Source: Mesaphorura yosii (taxonomy: Eukaryota; Arthropoda; Collembola; Poduromorpha; Tullbergiidae). From it: 64,000 nt of DNA. The stretch covers positions 90,298-154,297 of the forward strand of contig WIXG01000189.1 in the NCBI GenBank assembly GCA_009869945.1, in the 5' to 3' direction. A program made the position numbers and the translations under genes. Within the stretch, counting starts at the first letter, position 1; every line of letters begins with the position of its first letter. Below, piece by piece: positions 23,436 to 36,000 of the stretch. The notes under the pieces were generated by a model. It ran no database searches and had not been told where the DNA came from. It was given only the letters and a program-made list of their open reading frames with translations.

Positions 23436-24737
23436 ATGGAAAAGAAAAAGAGCCAATTGGCAGATGAGTTCCGAGTAGAGTTTATTACAATTAAGGAGAA
23501 AATTGTGAGAGACACAGCTGAATTAGATCAGGCCCCTGTGGTCGATCTCAAGGAGAAGATAAATTCAATCTACTTGGACATACAAAACCTCAAGGTCAAG
23601 CTCCAAGACTCCAGCAAGTATCTGCCGGCTTACACGTCAAAAGTGTGTGCCGAACCTCAAAACCTCACAACAAAATCAGATTCACTAAGCTACTTTTATA
23701 ACCTTTATCTTGTAATCTTGTTATGCAGTGTCGACAAGACGATTTAAAAGCCCTCGAGGAAGCAATACAAGAAAAAGAAAATCAACTCGTTCCCAAATCG
23801 AAATTTTCCTTCAAAGGTAAACTCCCAGTGCCAGCAAAACAAGATGCGGAGGCATCAAAACCAACAACCCACGAACCCACAGTTGCCACACTTCAAGACG
23901 ACATCAAGGACCGAATTGAACCTATCGGAACAAGGGTAAGACACAAGGCGCATGACGAAATCTTACTAATTAGTAACAAAAAACAATTCTTCTGTCTGTA
24001 TGCGTTACAGAATGATCCGAACTTTCTGACCATTCAACATGATACAATTAGGAGTGGGCAAGAATCCAATAATATGTTCGTGTTCAAAGAAGATAAGTTG
24101 AATAAGATTGATGTTATGGTGCAAGAATTGGACGGCAAGAAAATATGTCTCTTGGGAAGTCCCTCAACTTTGCATCTCTCCAAGTTGACTAATTGCAACG
24201 TTTTATGTAAGCAATATACAATTGCCAGCATGTCAGCTGGTGCTGGTACCACCGGTACCTTTCCGTGCCTGGCATGGTATACATAGTTTACAGTACAACT
24301 TCTACTACACTTCACAGGTGGTCCAGTTCAGACATCCGTCTTCATCGACAAGTGCAAAAATTGCACATTTTATCTGTGTTGTCAGCAGTTGCGCACACAT
24401 GATTCCAGTAACCTGGACATTTACTTACGTGTAAGTTCTCGCGGAATAATAGAAAACTGCTCAAAACTCCGATTTGCGCCTTATGCATGGAATCATCCCA
24501 AGTCATGGGAATTGCACAAAATGGCAAATATCAAAGAAGATTTAGAGAGGTAAGTTGCTGAACAAAATTACGCCAATGTCCGATCTTTCGTCTTTGCCCG
24601 TTCGTGTTTGCCATTTGAGCTGATGGCTACTTTTCATTTGCAGGTTTGATGCTATAGATGATTTCAACTGGCTGGCCTTTACGACACAATCTCCCAATTG
24701 GTCGGTGCTACCAGAAAACGAACGCAAATTTTTTTAG
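23436..24737 (+). CDS. TBCC: Tubulin-binding cofactor C (tubulin-specific chaperone C)
   Basis: Five exons: 23436-23642, 23729-23935, 24011-24206, 24318-24549 and 24644-24737. They give 311 residues, close to the usual size. TBCC acts at the last step of tubulin folding: in the TBCD-TBCE-tubulin complex it stimulates GTP hydrolysis by beta-tubulin and releases the dimer. Residues 1-100 are a charged helical region that fits the N-terminal three-helix bundle. A linker with KFSFKGKLP follows. From about residue 140 comes the C-CAP/cofactor C beta-helix domain: LLGSPSTLHLSKLTNC, GGPVQTSVFIDKCKNCTFYL and CCQQLRTH, whose Arg is the proposed catalytic arginine finger. After these come VSSRGIIENC and FAPYAW. 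The C-terminus DDFNWLAFTTQSPNWSVLPE is typical of the family. It is convergent with NPAT. Confidence 0.95.
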
Positions 24738-24889
24738 TAAACCTCAGGCGGTCGGACAGGCAGTACACACAATTGCACCTTGCACAGTGCTCATAATGGA
24801 CACCAGGACAGACTCATCAAAATTAACTTACTGATCTTGTGAAAATATTAAATTATCTATGAAGTGAAATGTTTGCTGAAGTAAATGCT

Positions 24890-24898
24890 TTTATTAAA
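24890..24898. terminator. Overlapping poly(A) signals of TBCC (+) and NPAT (-)
   Basis: Nine bases, TTTATTAAA, read as ATTAAA on the plus strand (160 nt after the TBCC stop) and as AATAAA on the minus strand (about 195 nt after the NPAT stop). The two convergent genes therefore appear to share one 3'-end region, and their mature 3' UTRs would overlap by a few tens of bases. Confidence 0.5.
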
Positions 24899-25089
24899 AC
24901 TGAATGCAAATATAGCTCTACCTATCGTATATACAATTATACAATTTAGCGTCCTATGAATGTACGACTTCGTATGTCTGATAATTAAAAAACGCCAAAG
25001 TGTTTAAACTTAACTATCTACTAACGGTCTCAAACAATAGGCGAGGTCTGAATTAAGAGAGTATTTTCTTCTTGAACACATATTGAAAA

Positions 25090-28000
25090 TTATTGTTTTC
25101 TACCATGCAACATTAACAGGAGGTCTTCAATTCCATTGCTGTCCAACTTTTCCTGAAATCGACAAAATTTGAATCATCAGTCATCTGACAAAAAGACGCT
25201 CAATGCAGTTGAATTTACTGAACTGCACTGCAGCGACTGCAATCTGATTACCAATTACCTCTACTTCAGGAGGAGGAGAAGAGCGTGGAGTCATTAGCAA
25301 TTTTGGATCAGGTGACCCCACCTGACTTAACTGGCAAAGGCTTATCGCTGTCGCATGTTCGAGACGTGTCAATTGTTTCGATTTTCCAGCCACCGCAAAT
25401 TTAACCGATTGTGACTGCGAATTCCGGACATTTTGTCTTGACTCAGGATGCTGAGTGAGCTTCGGCTTCGCAATGCTGAAATGGATTGCACAATTTTACA
25501 ATGAAGTCAATAACTCATGAATCGATATGAAAAGAATACTCACCTCCGAAGTTCGTCCGGTCGATTTGGAGGGTGTGCCGACTGCTTCATTCCACTTTGA
25601 CTTGTTTTTGCTTGACTCTTAGTTTCTATCACTGAATTCTGTTTAGGTTCGGGATTATTTTCCTTCTTAACATTACTCTGACTTTCACTGGGCTGTTGCA
25701 CCTCAGAGGTCGGAGTCTGCTTCACCAGCTGTCCGTGCCCTTGAGGAAATGCAGAACCTGGCATATAGTCAGGCTTCTTGAGTTGCGAGACAGAATTATT
25801 TACATTTGGCGTGTCCAATGCACGCTTTTCGGCTTCTCTTCGGAGTGCGGCGTTCATGGCGGCAGAAAACATTGACTTCCTTTCAGAAGTTTTACCTACG
25901 TTATCATTAATACCTCTTTGTAAATCTAGATTTTTGCCCGGAGTAATTGGCAAGTCAATATCTTTAATGGGCGTCAGGAGGGGAAGTCGTTGAGAAAATA
26001 TGCTTTCAAAAGTCTCCGAAGATTGACTTTCCCAATCCGAGTCCACGACGCCTTTATATCGGGGAGTGCGTGGAACAACAAAATTTAAGTCGGTATAGCT
26101 GCCGGAAACCGGAAGCTGTGATAAAGCTTGCTGCAAATTCAAGTTTGCTGTTGCTTCTGTTGTGACTACTGCACTTTGAGTTGCTGAATTTTGACTTAAT
26201 TTTTCGCCAGCCATTAGCTTTCCCGGTTCCTTCCTTTTTCTTAGAGACTTGATGCTGGGGCGTTTCGTCTCATTGCTCAAAATGAAAACCTTGGAAGATG
26301 AGACTACGGAAGCTGTCGCGTTTTTCGCAGAATCACTGCACCTTGCTTCAGTTTTAGTTGATTTTTGACTTGCAGGAGGGGTGGACGTGGAATTCCGCCT
26401 ATTGTTTTGCTTCGCATCATTTTGAGGACTTGGCTTCCTTGTATCTGGTTGTGGTTTTTGGATTCCAGCAATAGGTCGCTTCTTTGTTTGATCCATCTCT
26501 ATTTTCAATTTTTTCGGTGGCGAAGCCGATACGGTTGAGGTAGTCGAGGTTCTATTTTGAAGAGTTCGGTTGCACAGTTTGCTCATTTTGTCCGGCGAAC
26601 GACTACGCTTCCTGTCTGGTTTTGCAACTTCTGATTTTGGTACCTCGCTTATTGCTTTGTCCTCATTTTGAATTTGTCCGATATTATGATTATGCACAGG
26701 CACAGAGTTAGCCGCAGGCTGTACTTCATTTGCTTGAGAGAGGGACGGAAACAGGGCTTTTTGAGCTTTGCCTTTGTTGGAATTGGTTGGTTTAAACTCC
26801 GGAATTGGCAGACCTTCAGTCTTATTTGGAACTAAGTTGACCGTCCGAATGCTTTCGTTATCGTTCGGAATTTGGGGACTATTGAAGCGAAGATTTCGAA
26901 CATATTGTTTTCTGGGAGTTGTATAACACTTTTTCTCTCGTTCTAGGACATGTTGTAAAGTATTCGTGTTGACCTTTGTTTGACATTTTAGAAATTCAGC
27001 GTTTTGCATCTTTGTTACTGATCCAATTAAGTGTTGGAACATTCCGGGTTTGCTTTCAGGATTCGACGTCTGATTCAATGGTGTTGAAGGTCGCTCATGT
27101 ACGACATTGGCCGCTGGGGTTTGGCTTGCGGATATTGTTGCAGCGCAAACTGCTGTTACAGGTGTAGTTAGTGCAGAACTTTGATTATTTGGTATTTTTG
27201 GCGCGATCGACCGTCTGCCAATCTTCTGCCAAGCAGTTTGAGCTCGTTTTGGGAGTTGTGCCTTTTGCAGTGGAGCTCTGTTTAACCCTTCTGAAGATTT
27301 AATGCCTTGCAAGTCTGCGTTCGTTTCTGGTGAAATCGAATCAGGCAGATGAGTACTCCGTTGGATCGGAGGTGTAGCATGTACCAGTATGAATGACTCC
27401 GTGTCATTCACGGCATGATGTGAAAGACTCTCTTCACCTATTTTGTTTGTCTTAACTTGCTCGTGCTGTGAAACCTAAATATGTTAACGGTTATTAGTGA
27501 TAGTATGACTGACTGGATAGGTTAATGGTTCCTGATATGGTATTTTCGCTTACCAATTGAAATGATGCATTTGTATTCACAGTTCTGGCCTCAGCTTCCA
27601 AGGAGGAGGACACAGTGACAGCAATCGGAGAGGAAGTGGGTGTTTGACTTTTGAAATGCGAGATAAGGCTTCTCTCTGCAGCTTGAAATTCGCCAATGTT
27701 ATCTTGCGAGTCATCGGCTATTTCTCCTTCCTCCATTTCTGTGTCCGGATTAGGAAGGTCAGGGTCATCGGAGATAAGATCGTGCAAAAATTTATCTATC
27801 TCTGCCGGAACGAGGTTTGGTTTGACTGAAATAACAAATCTACGTTAGATCGAGGGCAACCGCAATACACTCTGCCTTGATGTGAGCTATACTAATACTA
27901 ACCTGGGCTATCTCGGTTCTCTTCCAATTGCTGCCTATAGTGATTCGCAAAATTAGCGATGCTATTCTGAGCAAATTCATCTTCCAATAACAAAGTATAG

Positions 28001-28947
28001 AAAAATGAGGCAGTCTTTTCCGCTGATATCTTTTGATTCTTTTCAGCATCGGCATCTCCTTCAATTCTTTCGGTGATGTCACTTTCATTTTCGTCTTCAC
28101 CCAAGGCATTCACCTCATTCTCGTTGTCTAAAATATCTTCCTCTTCGCTAATGTCAATGAATTCTTCACGAATATCAGTACCGGCGCTCTCATCTATAAT
28201 GGCTGACGGCACTATTGCGCCATTGTCTTCGTTTTTGGGGAAATCAGTTTGAGTTGACATCTCCAACACATCTTTAACTGGACTTGAGGTATGTAAACAT
28301 GAACATATGGACCAGCAACCACTCAACACGCCGTCCATAGATGTGCAAGTCGATGCAACCTTCTTGGTACGAATGACAGGCGCATCTGGCGATGTTTGAA
28401 CCGACTTCGAAAAATCCAAGGTCTTTGGTTTGTCGTGATCTTTCCGCTTCACCGGAGTAATTTGGGATGACGAAGAAGGGCCAAATATGGATGAGAGAAG
28501 TTGGATGATGACGCGAAGTTGAGTCGTTAACGTGTCGTGAGGACTCACCCCATTTTCAGAAATTGCCTCCCATTGTGCTAATTTCGTCACTAGGTCCTTC
28601 ACTGCAATGTTCAGAGCTAGATTGACTCCGCGAAAACAAAAATTCATTGACAATTGAACGACCTGCTTACCCAGAAGCTTCGTTCTCCCATAATCATTAA
28701 GAATATCATTTAAGCCACCAAATACTGAAGGCAGAATAAGCGTTTCCGGGTTCTTGCACGCATTCTTCAAGCATGTCATTTCATTCATAAATTCTGCTGC
28801 TGTCTTTCTGCAGCCCTGTGAATAAAGGTAGCCTGAACACAAAAGGAAAATAGTCAACATTTTCATTCCACTTTGCATTATCTACAAGATAGTCAACTTA
28901 CGGAGGATCATGAGTGAAGTTTCGTAAGGAAGAAACGGTTCCGCCAT
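25090..28947 (-). CDS. NPAT: NPAT-like histone gene transcription coactivator (Drosophila Mxc orthologue)
   Basis: Six exons in minus-strand order: 28947-28902, 28832-27903, 27825-27554, 27474-25544, 25475-25259 and 25152-25090. All are in phase and give about 1152 residues. NPAT/Mxc nucleates the histone locus body and activates replication-dependent histone genes as a cyclin E/CDK2 target. The N-terminus has a LisH motif (residues about 8-34: ETSLMILRYLYSQGCRKTA), followed by LPSVFGGLNDILNDYGRTK, the same order as in NPAT. The middle is acidic, then long and disordered with basic nuclear-localisation-like stretches (KRSRSPDK, SPPKKLKIE, LRKRKEPGK). It has many Ser/Thr-Pro CDK sites, including the full consensus TPVKRK. 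A 20-residue last exon ends IEDLLLMLHGRKQ, resembling the short hydrophobic C-terminal peptide of NPAT that contacts FLASH. The rest is not conserved enough to align by eye. Confidence 0.82.
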
Positions 28948-29979
28948 TTTGTTGCCTGTCCACCGACTCCACCCTCGGGTGTTAGCAAATAATTCTCGAG
29001 GAACGGAAACGAATTTAAGAGTAAACCACAGCGTATTGCTCGACCCTCCTTCCCAAAGTCTTCTCAATCACTGATCAATCCGCCATGATGATGCTCTTAT
29101 TTCATGACGTTTCACATTTTCAACGTTTTCTTCTGAACTTTCTTTCGACTTCTCAACCTCACGCTCCGAAGAGACATGGTCCCAAAATTTTGACAAGACG
29201 TAAACACTCCACACAATAACAGTGAACAAGTAGAGGACGATGTTTGAGGGTGAATAAAAGTCAGCCAGATGAATTCACCCCGCGCACCCTCCAAGAGAGT
29301 GCATATCCTTGCCTAAAGCCTTTGTTTCTCTAAATTTGGCTTGGCAAGCAGATTTCGGGATTCGGTCATCCTTGTCTAATTAATCTTGCATTGAGCTAAT
29401 TGCATTACTGTCTCCTTATCTATAAGAACAAGATCCAGCGTTAAGTCCAACTTCACTGGCTGATTAAATGCGATGCTATGCTGAACTGGCGGAAGTGATG
29501 AAAGTCGAACTCGACAGATTTTTCATTTACCCTCTCGTGGTTTGCAAAATGTATGTCTTCAAACAGTGATACTCAGCGAAAAGGGATGAAGATCTAAAAT
29601 GCGAACTGAATTTAGTTTCGTTTAGGGTCCATGTCATCAGTATCATAGTTGCAAAATTCTTTATTCAAATTAGCCATAAACGGTCTTTTGGCGCATTTGT
29701 TTAAGTTAAAGTATTCAGGAAGATTACCCGCGAGTTCACTGCCAGGCGTGCCAGTGATTCTCCAGTGGTGCGTCATGAACTGTTCTTATTCTGCTGGAAA
29801 ACAGTTAAAGCATAGTAACTAGCATGTTAAGAGACAACTTCCTTTTCCTACTTCGTGGAACCTGAAAACGAAGGGAAATATGCTTGCATTCTTGAACTTG
29901 AGTCTAGTGTAATGAAACCATGCAGGCTTCTTCGATGTCGTCTGATCTATCCAGGACTTTTGTACCACGCGACCGGTGA

Positions 29980-30045
29980 GTCGATGAGATTCGAATCCCA
30001 ATAAAAGCGTCTTAAAGCTATTAAAGCCACAGTGCTTGGCCAGGT
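29980..30045 (-). repeat. tRNA-like element (A and B boxes), probably tRNA pseudogene or SINE head
   Basis: On the minus strand an A-box-like TGGCCAAGCACTGTGG (30042-30027) is followed, 45 nt downstream, by a B-box-like GGATTCGAATC (30000 to about 29988). That is the spacing of a pol III tRNA promoter. A 3-bp D stem (GCC/GGC) can be drawn, but the T stem has an A-C mismatch at the invariant 53-61 pair and the acceptor ends do not pair, so it is not a working tRNA. No second copy was noticed in this window. Confidence 0.3.
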
Positions 30046-33000
30046 TCGAGATCATAATCAAAGTTTTGACTTTTCTCAAAACGCGATCTTGATGCTTGAG
30101 CCTTTTGTTTTGTCCAGTCACTTTCGGTCGAACGCGCTCGCGTTGGCTGGCCTGAACTCAAATTCCTTTAAACTTCAGACCCCATTACACGAATCTTGTA
30201 TTTTATATTTGTGGCTGTTCCTTGGCCGCTAATCTAAAGTATCCAGTCACCTGAAAGAATTTTATTTTAGATAAAACGAAGGAAAGAATGTGGTTTCTTC
30301 TTTCCTTTCTTGACGTCTGTCGTTTTCACGCAGCAAGTCAGGCACAAGCAATGAGTGGGCATGCACACCGTGACGATGTACGCTCAAGCTGCATTTCAGG
30401 TTTTGCGTTCTCTTCATTGAACTGGATGACTTAAAAGATTAAAGAAGAAAAATTGACATCGCATCACAACGGACTTCGAAATTGATTTTTAATGAGCTGA
30501 AATGCATTTTCGCGTTAAGAATTTCCTTTCTCGTAGCTGACATGGGATTATACTGCAAGATTTCTTCGGCTTGGCATGATACACATTTTCGTAATTATGC
30601 AAATGTCCGTTGTGTACGCGTTTCAATGATTTATTCAGAGAAATTAATCATTAAATCAGGTTTGAGGCTCAGACGACCACAAAAATGTTGAATTGAGAAT
30701 TCAGCAGTACGCGACGACTATGGACTGTGCTCTTGTCCGTCACAAATGTACACGTTTACCAAGCGATTAAAGCAAAAGCAAAGTCTAGACAGCCACCAGT
30801 GCCAGGCGGCGGGGTCATAAAAACTTGTCGAGGGAAATGCACAAGTTAAGTTGACAAACATTTTGCTAATGATTCTACTCCTTCTCTACTCATCATCCTG
30901 AAGTTAAAGCAACTGGTTCGCATGTTGAGTTCACGGCGACTCGTCTTCGCACATGCGTTTTATTTCGTTTGCATGAATGACTTTTATTTCTTTCTCTGGA
31001 ACTAGACCCTAAGAATTAAACTCACGTAAAGAAAATTAAAGACCGGATGAAAGTGTTCTGTTTCTTACTTGGATCGAAATGCTAGCAGCACTTCAAACGA
31101 CAGTAGAACTTAGTTAATTGACAGCTTTTAGTTTGTAAAATGTGAAGTATGTGGAAATGAGAAGCGATTATTTAACAGTGCAGCAATGCAAAAAATGCAG
31201 ACACGTTAATGTGTCGCCAATTGCGTACTTACGTAATTACGACTACTACGACGGCGACGTGAATCCGTGAATGCTTTGCAGAAACTATAAATATTCAAAC
31301 CCCGTGCGTCATATCATTCATTTTCGAGATCACAATGCAAGTCTTGCTAACTTGCCTGTGAACATATGAAATTAAGCATACTAAACCAAGACTGAACAAA
31401 GCTTAAAGTTATGTGTGGGCTGTCAATTTAAAATTCTCATTCGTAATTCCTGTTTCGCATTCGCCTTGTGCCTTTGCCATTTGTCATTCTCCAATCACGC
31501 ATTCCATTCGAATTCATAAATATTACGGCGACTACGCTGCTGCAGCACAGCGTAGCCTAGACTTTTGACAAGCTGAAGCGTAATGCGTTACGTGACCAAC
31601 AACTTTTAGGGAAGAATGCTGCATTTTTCATTTAAATAAGGACAAGAACAAACAAATGGACAGAGGAATTCGCTTGTACTTTTGATGTGGCTTGGTGATT
31701 CTGGAAAATGCTGACAGGGAGAAGCACAAACGTTCACATCCGCGTCCTTACGGCACAATGAAATGCAACAAGCCTCATCCTGTCCTTTTTCCTAAACAAT
31801 GGCTCGCGACCTGTTCGCTCACCCGTACTCCAAAGTCATGTAAGATTCGTGCGCTGCTGTGTTGGCTTGGCTTAAACACAAAATTTAAGATTCTACGCAT
31901 GCATAAAACCTCTTCGCTGGAAGAGAATTGAAATACCTTGAAAAATGGGCCTAATGGGAATATAATGATACCGTGCCAGGCAAAGCCAAGCAAGCAAGCA
32001 ACAAGGAATGAATTGCTGACCACGATGATGATGAGGCGTATTGTTGAAACCTCAAATCTACAGTATGTGAAACTCATAGTCTACTGCCAGACTTATCCAG
32101 AAGCGGACTCGAACGTCTGCGTGATTCTTCATCTTCAGCGTGATTACCATTACATTGGAGTCGTCTATAGCAAAAGAATAAAACTCAGCCTTACTGTACC
32201 AGTCGGACTTACTCGCTTGAGGAAATTACATCATCGTAACTTTTATGATAGTTTACGTTTTGGCTTCGGTGCTTTCCAAGAAGACCGGTTTTATACTTCG
32301 GTTCCGTCTCCATCTGTGCACTGCTGGCAGGTTTTTGGTGTTGCATTTTTGAAGAAGCCACAGGTGGAATCATCTGGAATCTAAAATACTCACAGTCGCT
32401 CATGAAATATGTGAAAACTTATCACGGAAAAGGCAACCAATTTAATAAGATGAAAATTATTGGCATTTTCAATTCATAATTCACTATCCCAGTGTCTGTC
32501 TCGAGCTCGACTCTTATTCAGAATTATGAACCTCCCATTCTTATCGGGTCAAAATATTGCCATTAAATCAATCTAGGAAGACCCATCGCATTCCTCCCGG
32601 AGTGATTACAGCCAGACTTTCACTTGGCTGTAGTGCCACTTACTAAAACACTTGTATAATTTCAAGGAACCTTTGGAGTATTTGAAGTTGGATTTTGTTA
32701 GATCTTGGAAACACATGACTCAGAAACATCTTGTTACAGCTGCCCTGTGGCCATTAACCGCCTCATTTATTGTGGACACTATTGCTCATGCATATCAGAT
32801 TCAACGGTCAAGATTTGACCAGTAATTTCACATTCCACAGAGTAAAGCGCGTGCTCGGATGACACCTTCTGCCCATGAACGTTGCAGTATGTCTGCTTTT
32901 GTCTTAAAAAATCTTTCAGAAACAGCATCGGTCGCCTATGCAATGTCATTACTTTCAAAGTCTTTCTTGTACTGTGCTTTCTGTACAATAATTATTTTAA

Positions 33001-36000
33001 ACACATAGTCCGAGTTATATTTCTTGAGAAAAATGAAAAATGTAGTGAAATGACAAGGAATTCCTAACAAATCTCAAGTGCTTTGACCACAGGTTTACGG
33101 TAATTGCTCTCCGGCTGCAGACGCAGAGTAAAGTCTAATTGAAGATGTCTGTTAACCTCTCGAGCTCACGCATGGGCTGGACCGCCGGACCAAGCTTGAG
33201 ATCCTACGAAACAAAAACCTAAGCTCAAATCTGGGGAAAACGAAACTAGGAAACAGGTCCTGCACAAGATCATCTCATCAAAGCAAAAGGGTGTGTTCTA
33301 TAAGTTTCATTTCCATTTTGTCATGTACGCTCGCTCGTCTCGTGCATCTTGTCGTAATTTCGTAGCCCGAAGGATCAATAACACCTTTTTCTTCACCAGA
33401 ACGCTTTGTTGCATTGCGCTTGTAATGTGCCTTATGTGTTTAAATTTTATTATTGTTGTTCGTAACAATGTAAATAAACACGCAAACGCAGCGGAACAAC
33501 GAGTAATAAAAAGTGGTGGAGGACGTGAAGAGATGTGTTAAAATTGTGTAAAATGGGAAAGAGTGAAAACCTGGCTTGCCCAGGCCCTAACCCAGCATAG
33601 CACTTTAAGTACGACGATTTTATTCAACTTTAATTATTGCGCCATGACCACCTTCCCCAGGTTCGGCCGGGTCGAAATTGCCCCCACATTTTTTATGGGT
33701 TTAACGAAATTGATGCGTCAAGTCAGAATTCAGCCAAACCTTCATTTCTCCTGCAGCGAGAAGGTTTCATTGCCTTCGAATTCATGATTTGAGTAAGACT
33801 GCTTCACCATGTTGCAAGGACTAAACGTTTTCTTTCATTTGATGAGATAACGACCGTGATTTGAACTTGGACCTTTTCCTCGTTCCCTCTCGCCTTGTTT
33901 TTCTCAACTTTCAAGAATAATGTTCCGATCTGACTCCCCTGACTGCAGAAGAAACACACTTTTTAGTCCGAGTCGTAGCCCACCGATGCAAGTGCAGTCG
34001 AATGCCTGCTCCGTCGATTTAAGGGTGGTAATTTCTGACATGAGTAATGTTCCTTTTCTTTATGGTCCATCGTACAATAATGTTGATGGGTAATAACTTA
34101 ATGTTTGCAGTGGTTTCCCTCCCTCAGCCATCCTGTGCGTTGTCGCGTCGCATCGAAGAAGAATGAATGAACTTTAAAAAATTTGAACTTATGACGTTTT
34201 GAGGTAGGCTTGCACAAAACGGAAACGGATTGTGTGCCTGAAGAAATGTTTTGAGGAATTAATTGCTTTTGTGGAATGCGCACCGTACTGTGAAAACTCG
34301 CAATGCAAAAATCAATTCAGTTGAACCCACGCGCAGTGTAAAATTAACACCACAATTTACGATGGCAGAAAGGGTTTAACAATTTTGTACGTCATAATCA
34401 TCATAAACGTCAAGAGAGAATATAAAAACTTTTATGTTCTGTTCCAGCAGAGCAGCAGCAAGCGAGCGAGGGCAGGACGCCCGACCGTGATTGAGTATGC
34501 AGTGCAATTAAAATTTCCGACCGTGCGAGTGCGAGTCAGTTCGAGTAAGGTACATACACAAGTCAAAATATTTCTGAGATGCACACACCTGTAAACTCTG
34601 TGGTCATAAATACTTTTGAACTTGGACTTGAGTAATTCTCCCTGCTCATGCTGTCTCTGCCTTGAAATTCCTTTGGCGTTTGCTCAGGTACAAGCCTAAA
34701 ATCTTGCGCAGACAGCACATACGTTTATAGCGTAACCAAGCAAGCAAGTATACAATCCGTCAAAAACACACAGGCAAAAATGGGCGAGTGCAACTTTTTA
34801 TATTAAACTAATGCTGTGGTCTCTTCACTAAACAAAGTTATAGCTCTGAATTCTTCCAGTTCAAGATTTTGAAAGAGTAATAAACGCGTACTTTTTTTAT
34901 TTGTTAAGTAATTTTTGTAAACTCCAGGTCCCAAATCACATTTAAACGAATGTGAAGTGATATTTCGGAGCGAAATTTTTGGCATCTTTACCTTTCCGCA
35001 TTTCGGACTCAAATTAATGGCTTGCTTTTATCTAATTTCATAATTATGCAATATGCCTCCGGTACATAAAAAAAATAGGCCTTAGATATTTTGGACGGAG
35101 TTTGGGTGGACAATGGGCGCATGCAGCATTATATTACAAGAGCAAACCGAAGCTGACCATTCCGTCTCCAGATCTCAGTTGCGTTGAGGTCTCTCCGGCC
35201 TGGATGCTGCGGCTGCGGTTGTGGCACGACGTGGTGTTCGCGTTGCGAAGCGATAGAATTACAGTGCTACACAATGCTCCTTCAACTATCAAAAATCTCA
35301 GTCAGTCTTCTTCATCGCAACATCGCATCACAACTTCCTTTAAGTGCAACGCATGCAGCGCACAGTACGCACAAGAAAACCAAACACGAAAAAAAAACTT
35401 TTAGTAGCTCAGGAATTTGCCCGATGGGCTCAAAATGTTATTTCTTTTCATTTTGTATTCTTCAGGGAAAAAAAAACTTGTCTTGTACACTACGTACTGC
35501 CCGTACGAAACCCAGTACGATGGATGTGGCATCGCATCATCATAATTCTTCGTGTTTAAAAACCTTCAGGATGAACGCTGCATACCTTTTCCACCAACAC
35601 AATAATGTGAGATGGTACTGGCGCTGGTGGAGTAGAAATAGGAAGGAGAGTCAGCTTGAAAGGCAGTCTCAGCAGCAAGATTGAAGATTTTTCATTCTGT
35701 GAACTCAACTTGAAGCTATCCATCTGCATCTAGCGTACTTGGCTCATTCCCGTACTTCAAGGTACTTAAATTTTGAACAGCACAGTGCAAGAAGACTTTT
35801 GTGTACCACAAAAATCACTGCAACATATTATTCGGCTTGGCTGACGCTGCGTGCCTGCTGCCCTGACTGCGTTACAGTATAGCCAGTGCACACATTCTTG
35901 ATTTCGAATATCATCATCAGCATCGTCAAACAACATTGTTAAAAGTTGAAAGAATTTATGCCTTTCGTCCACGTCCCATCCGCCAGTGCCAGTCCGCGTA

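Noticed and set aside
31938-32384. Plus-strand open frame of 148 codons
   Set aside because: No family resemblance and no supporting signals.
35184-35684. Plus-strand open frame of 166 codons
   Set aside because: The composition (CGCGCG, SSS, HHH) is unlike a folded protein, two long frames overlap it equally well, and no splice partners were seen.
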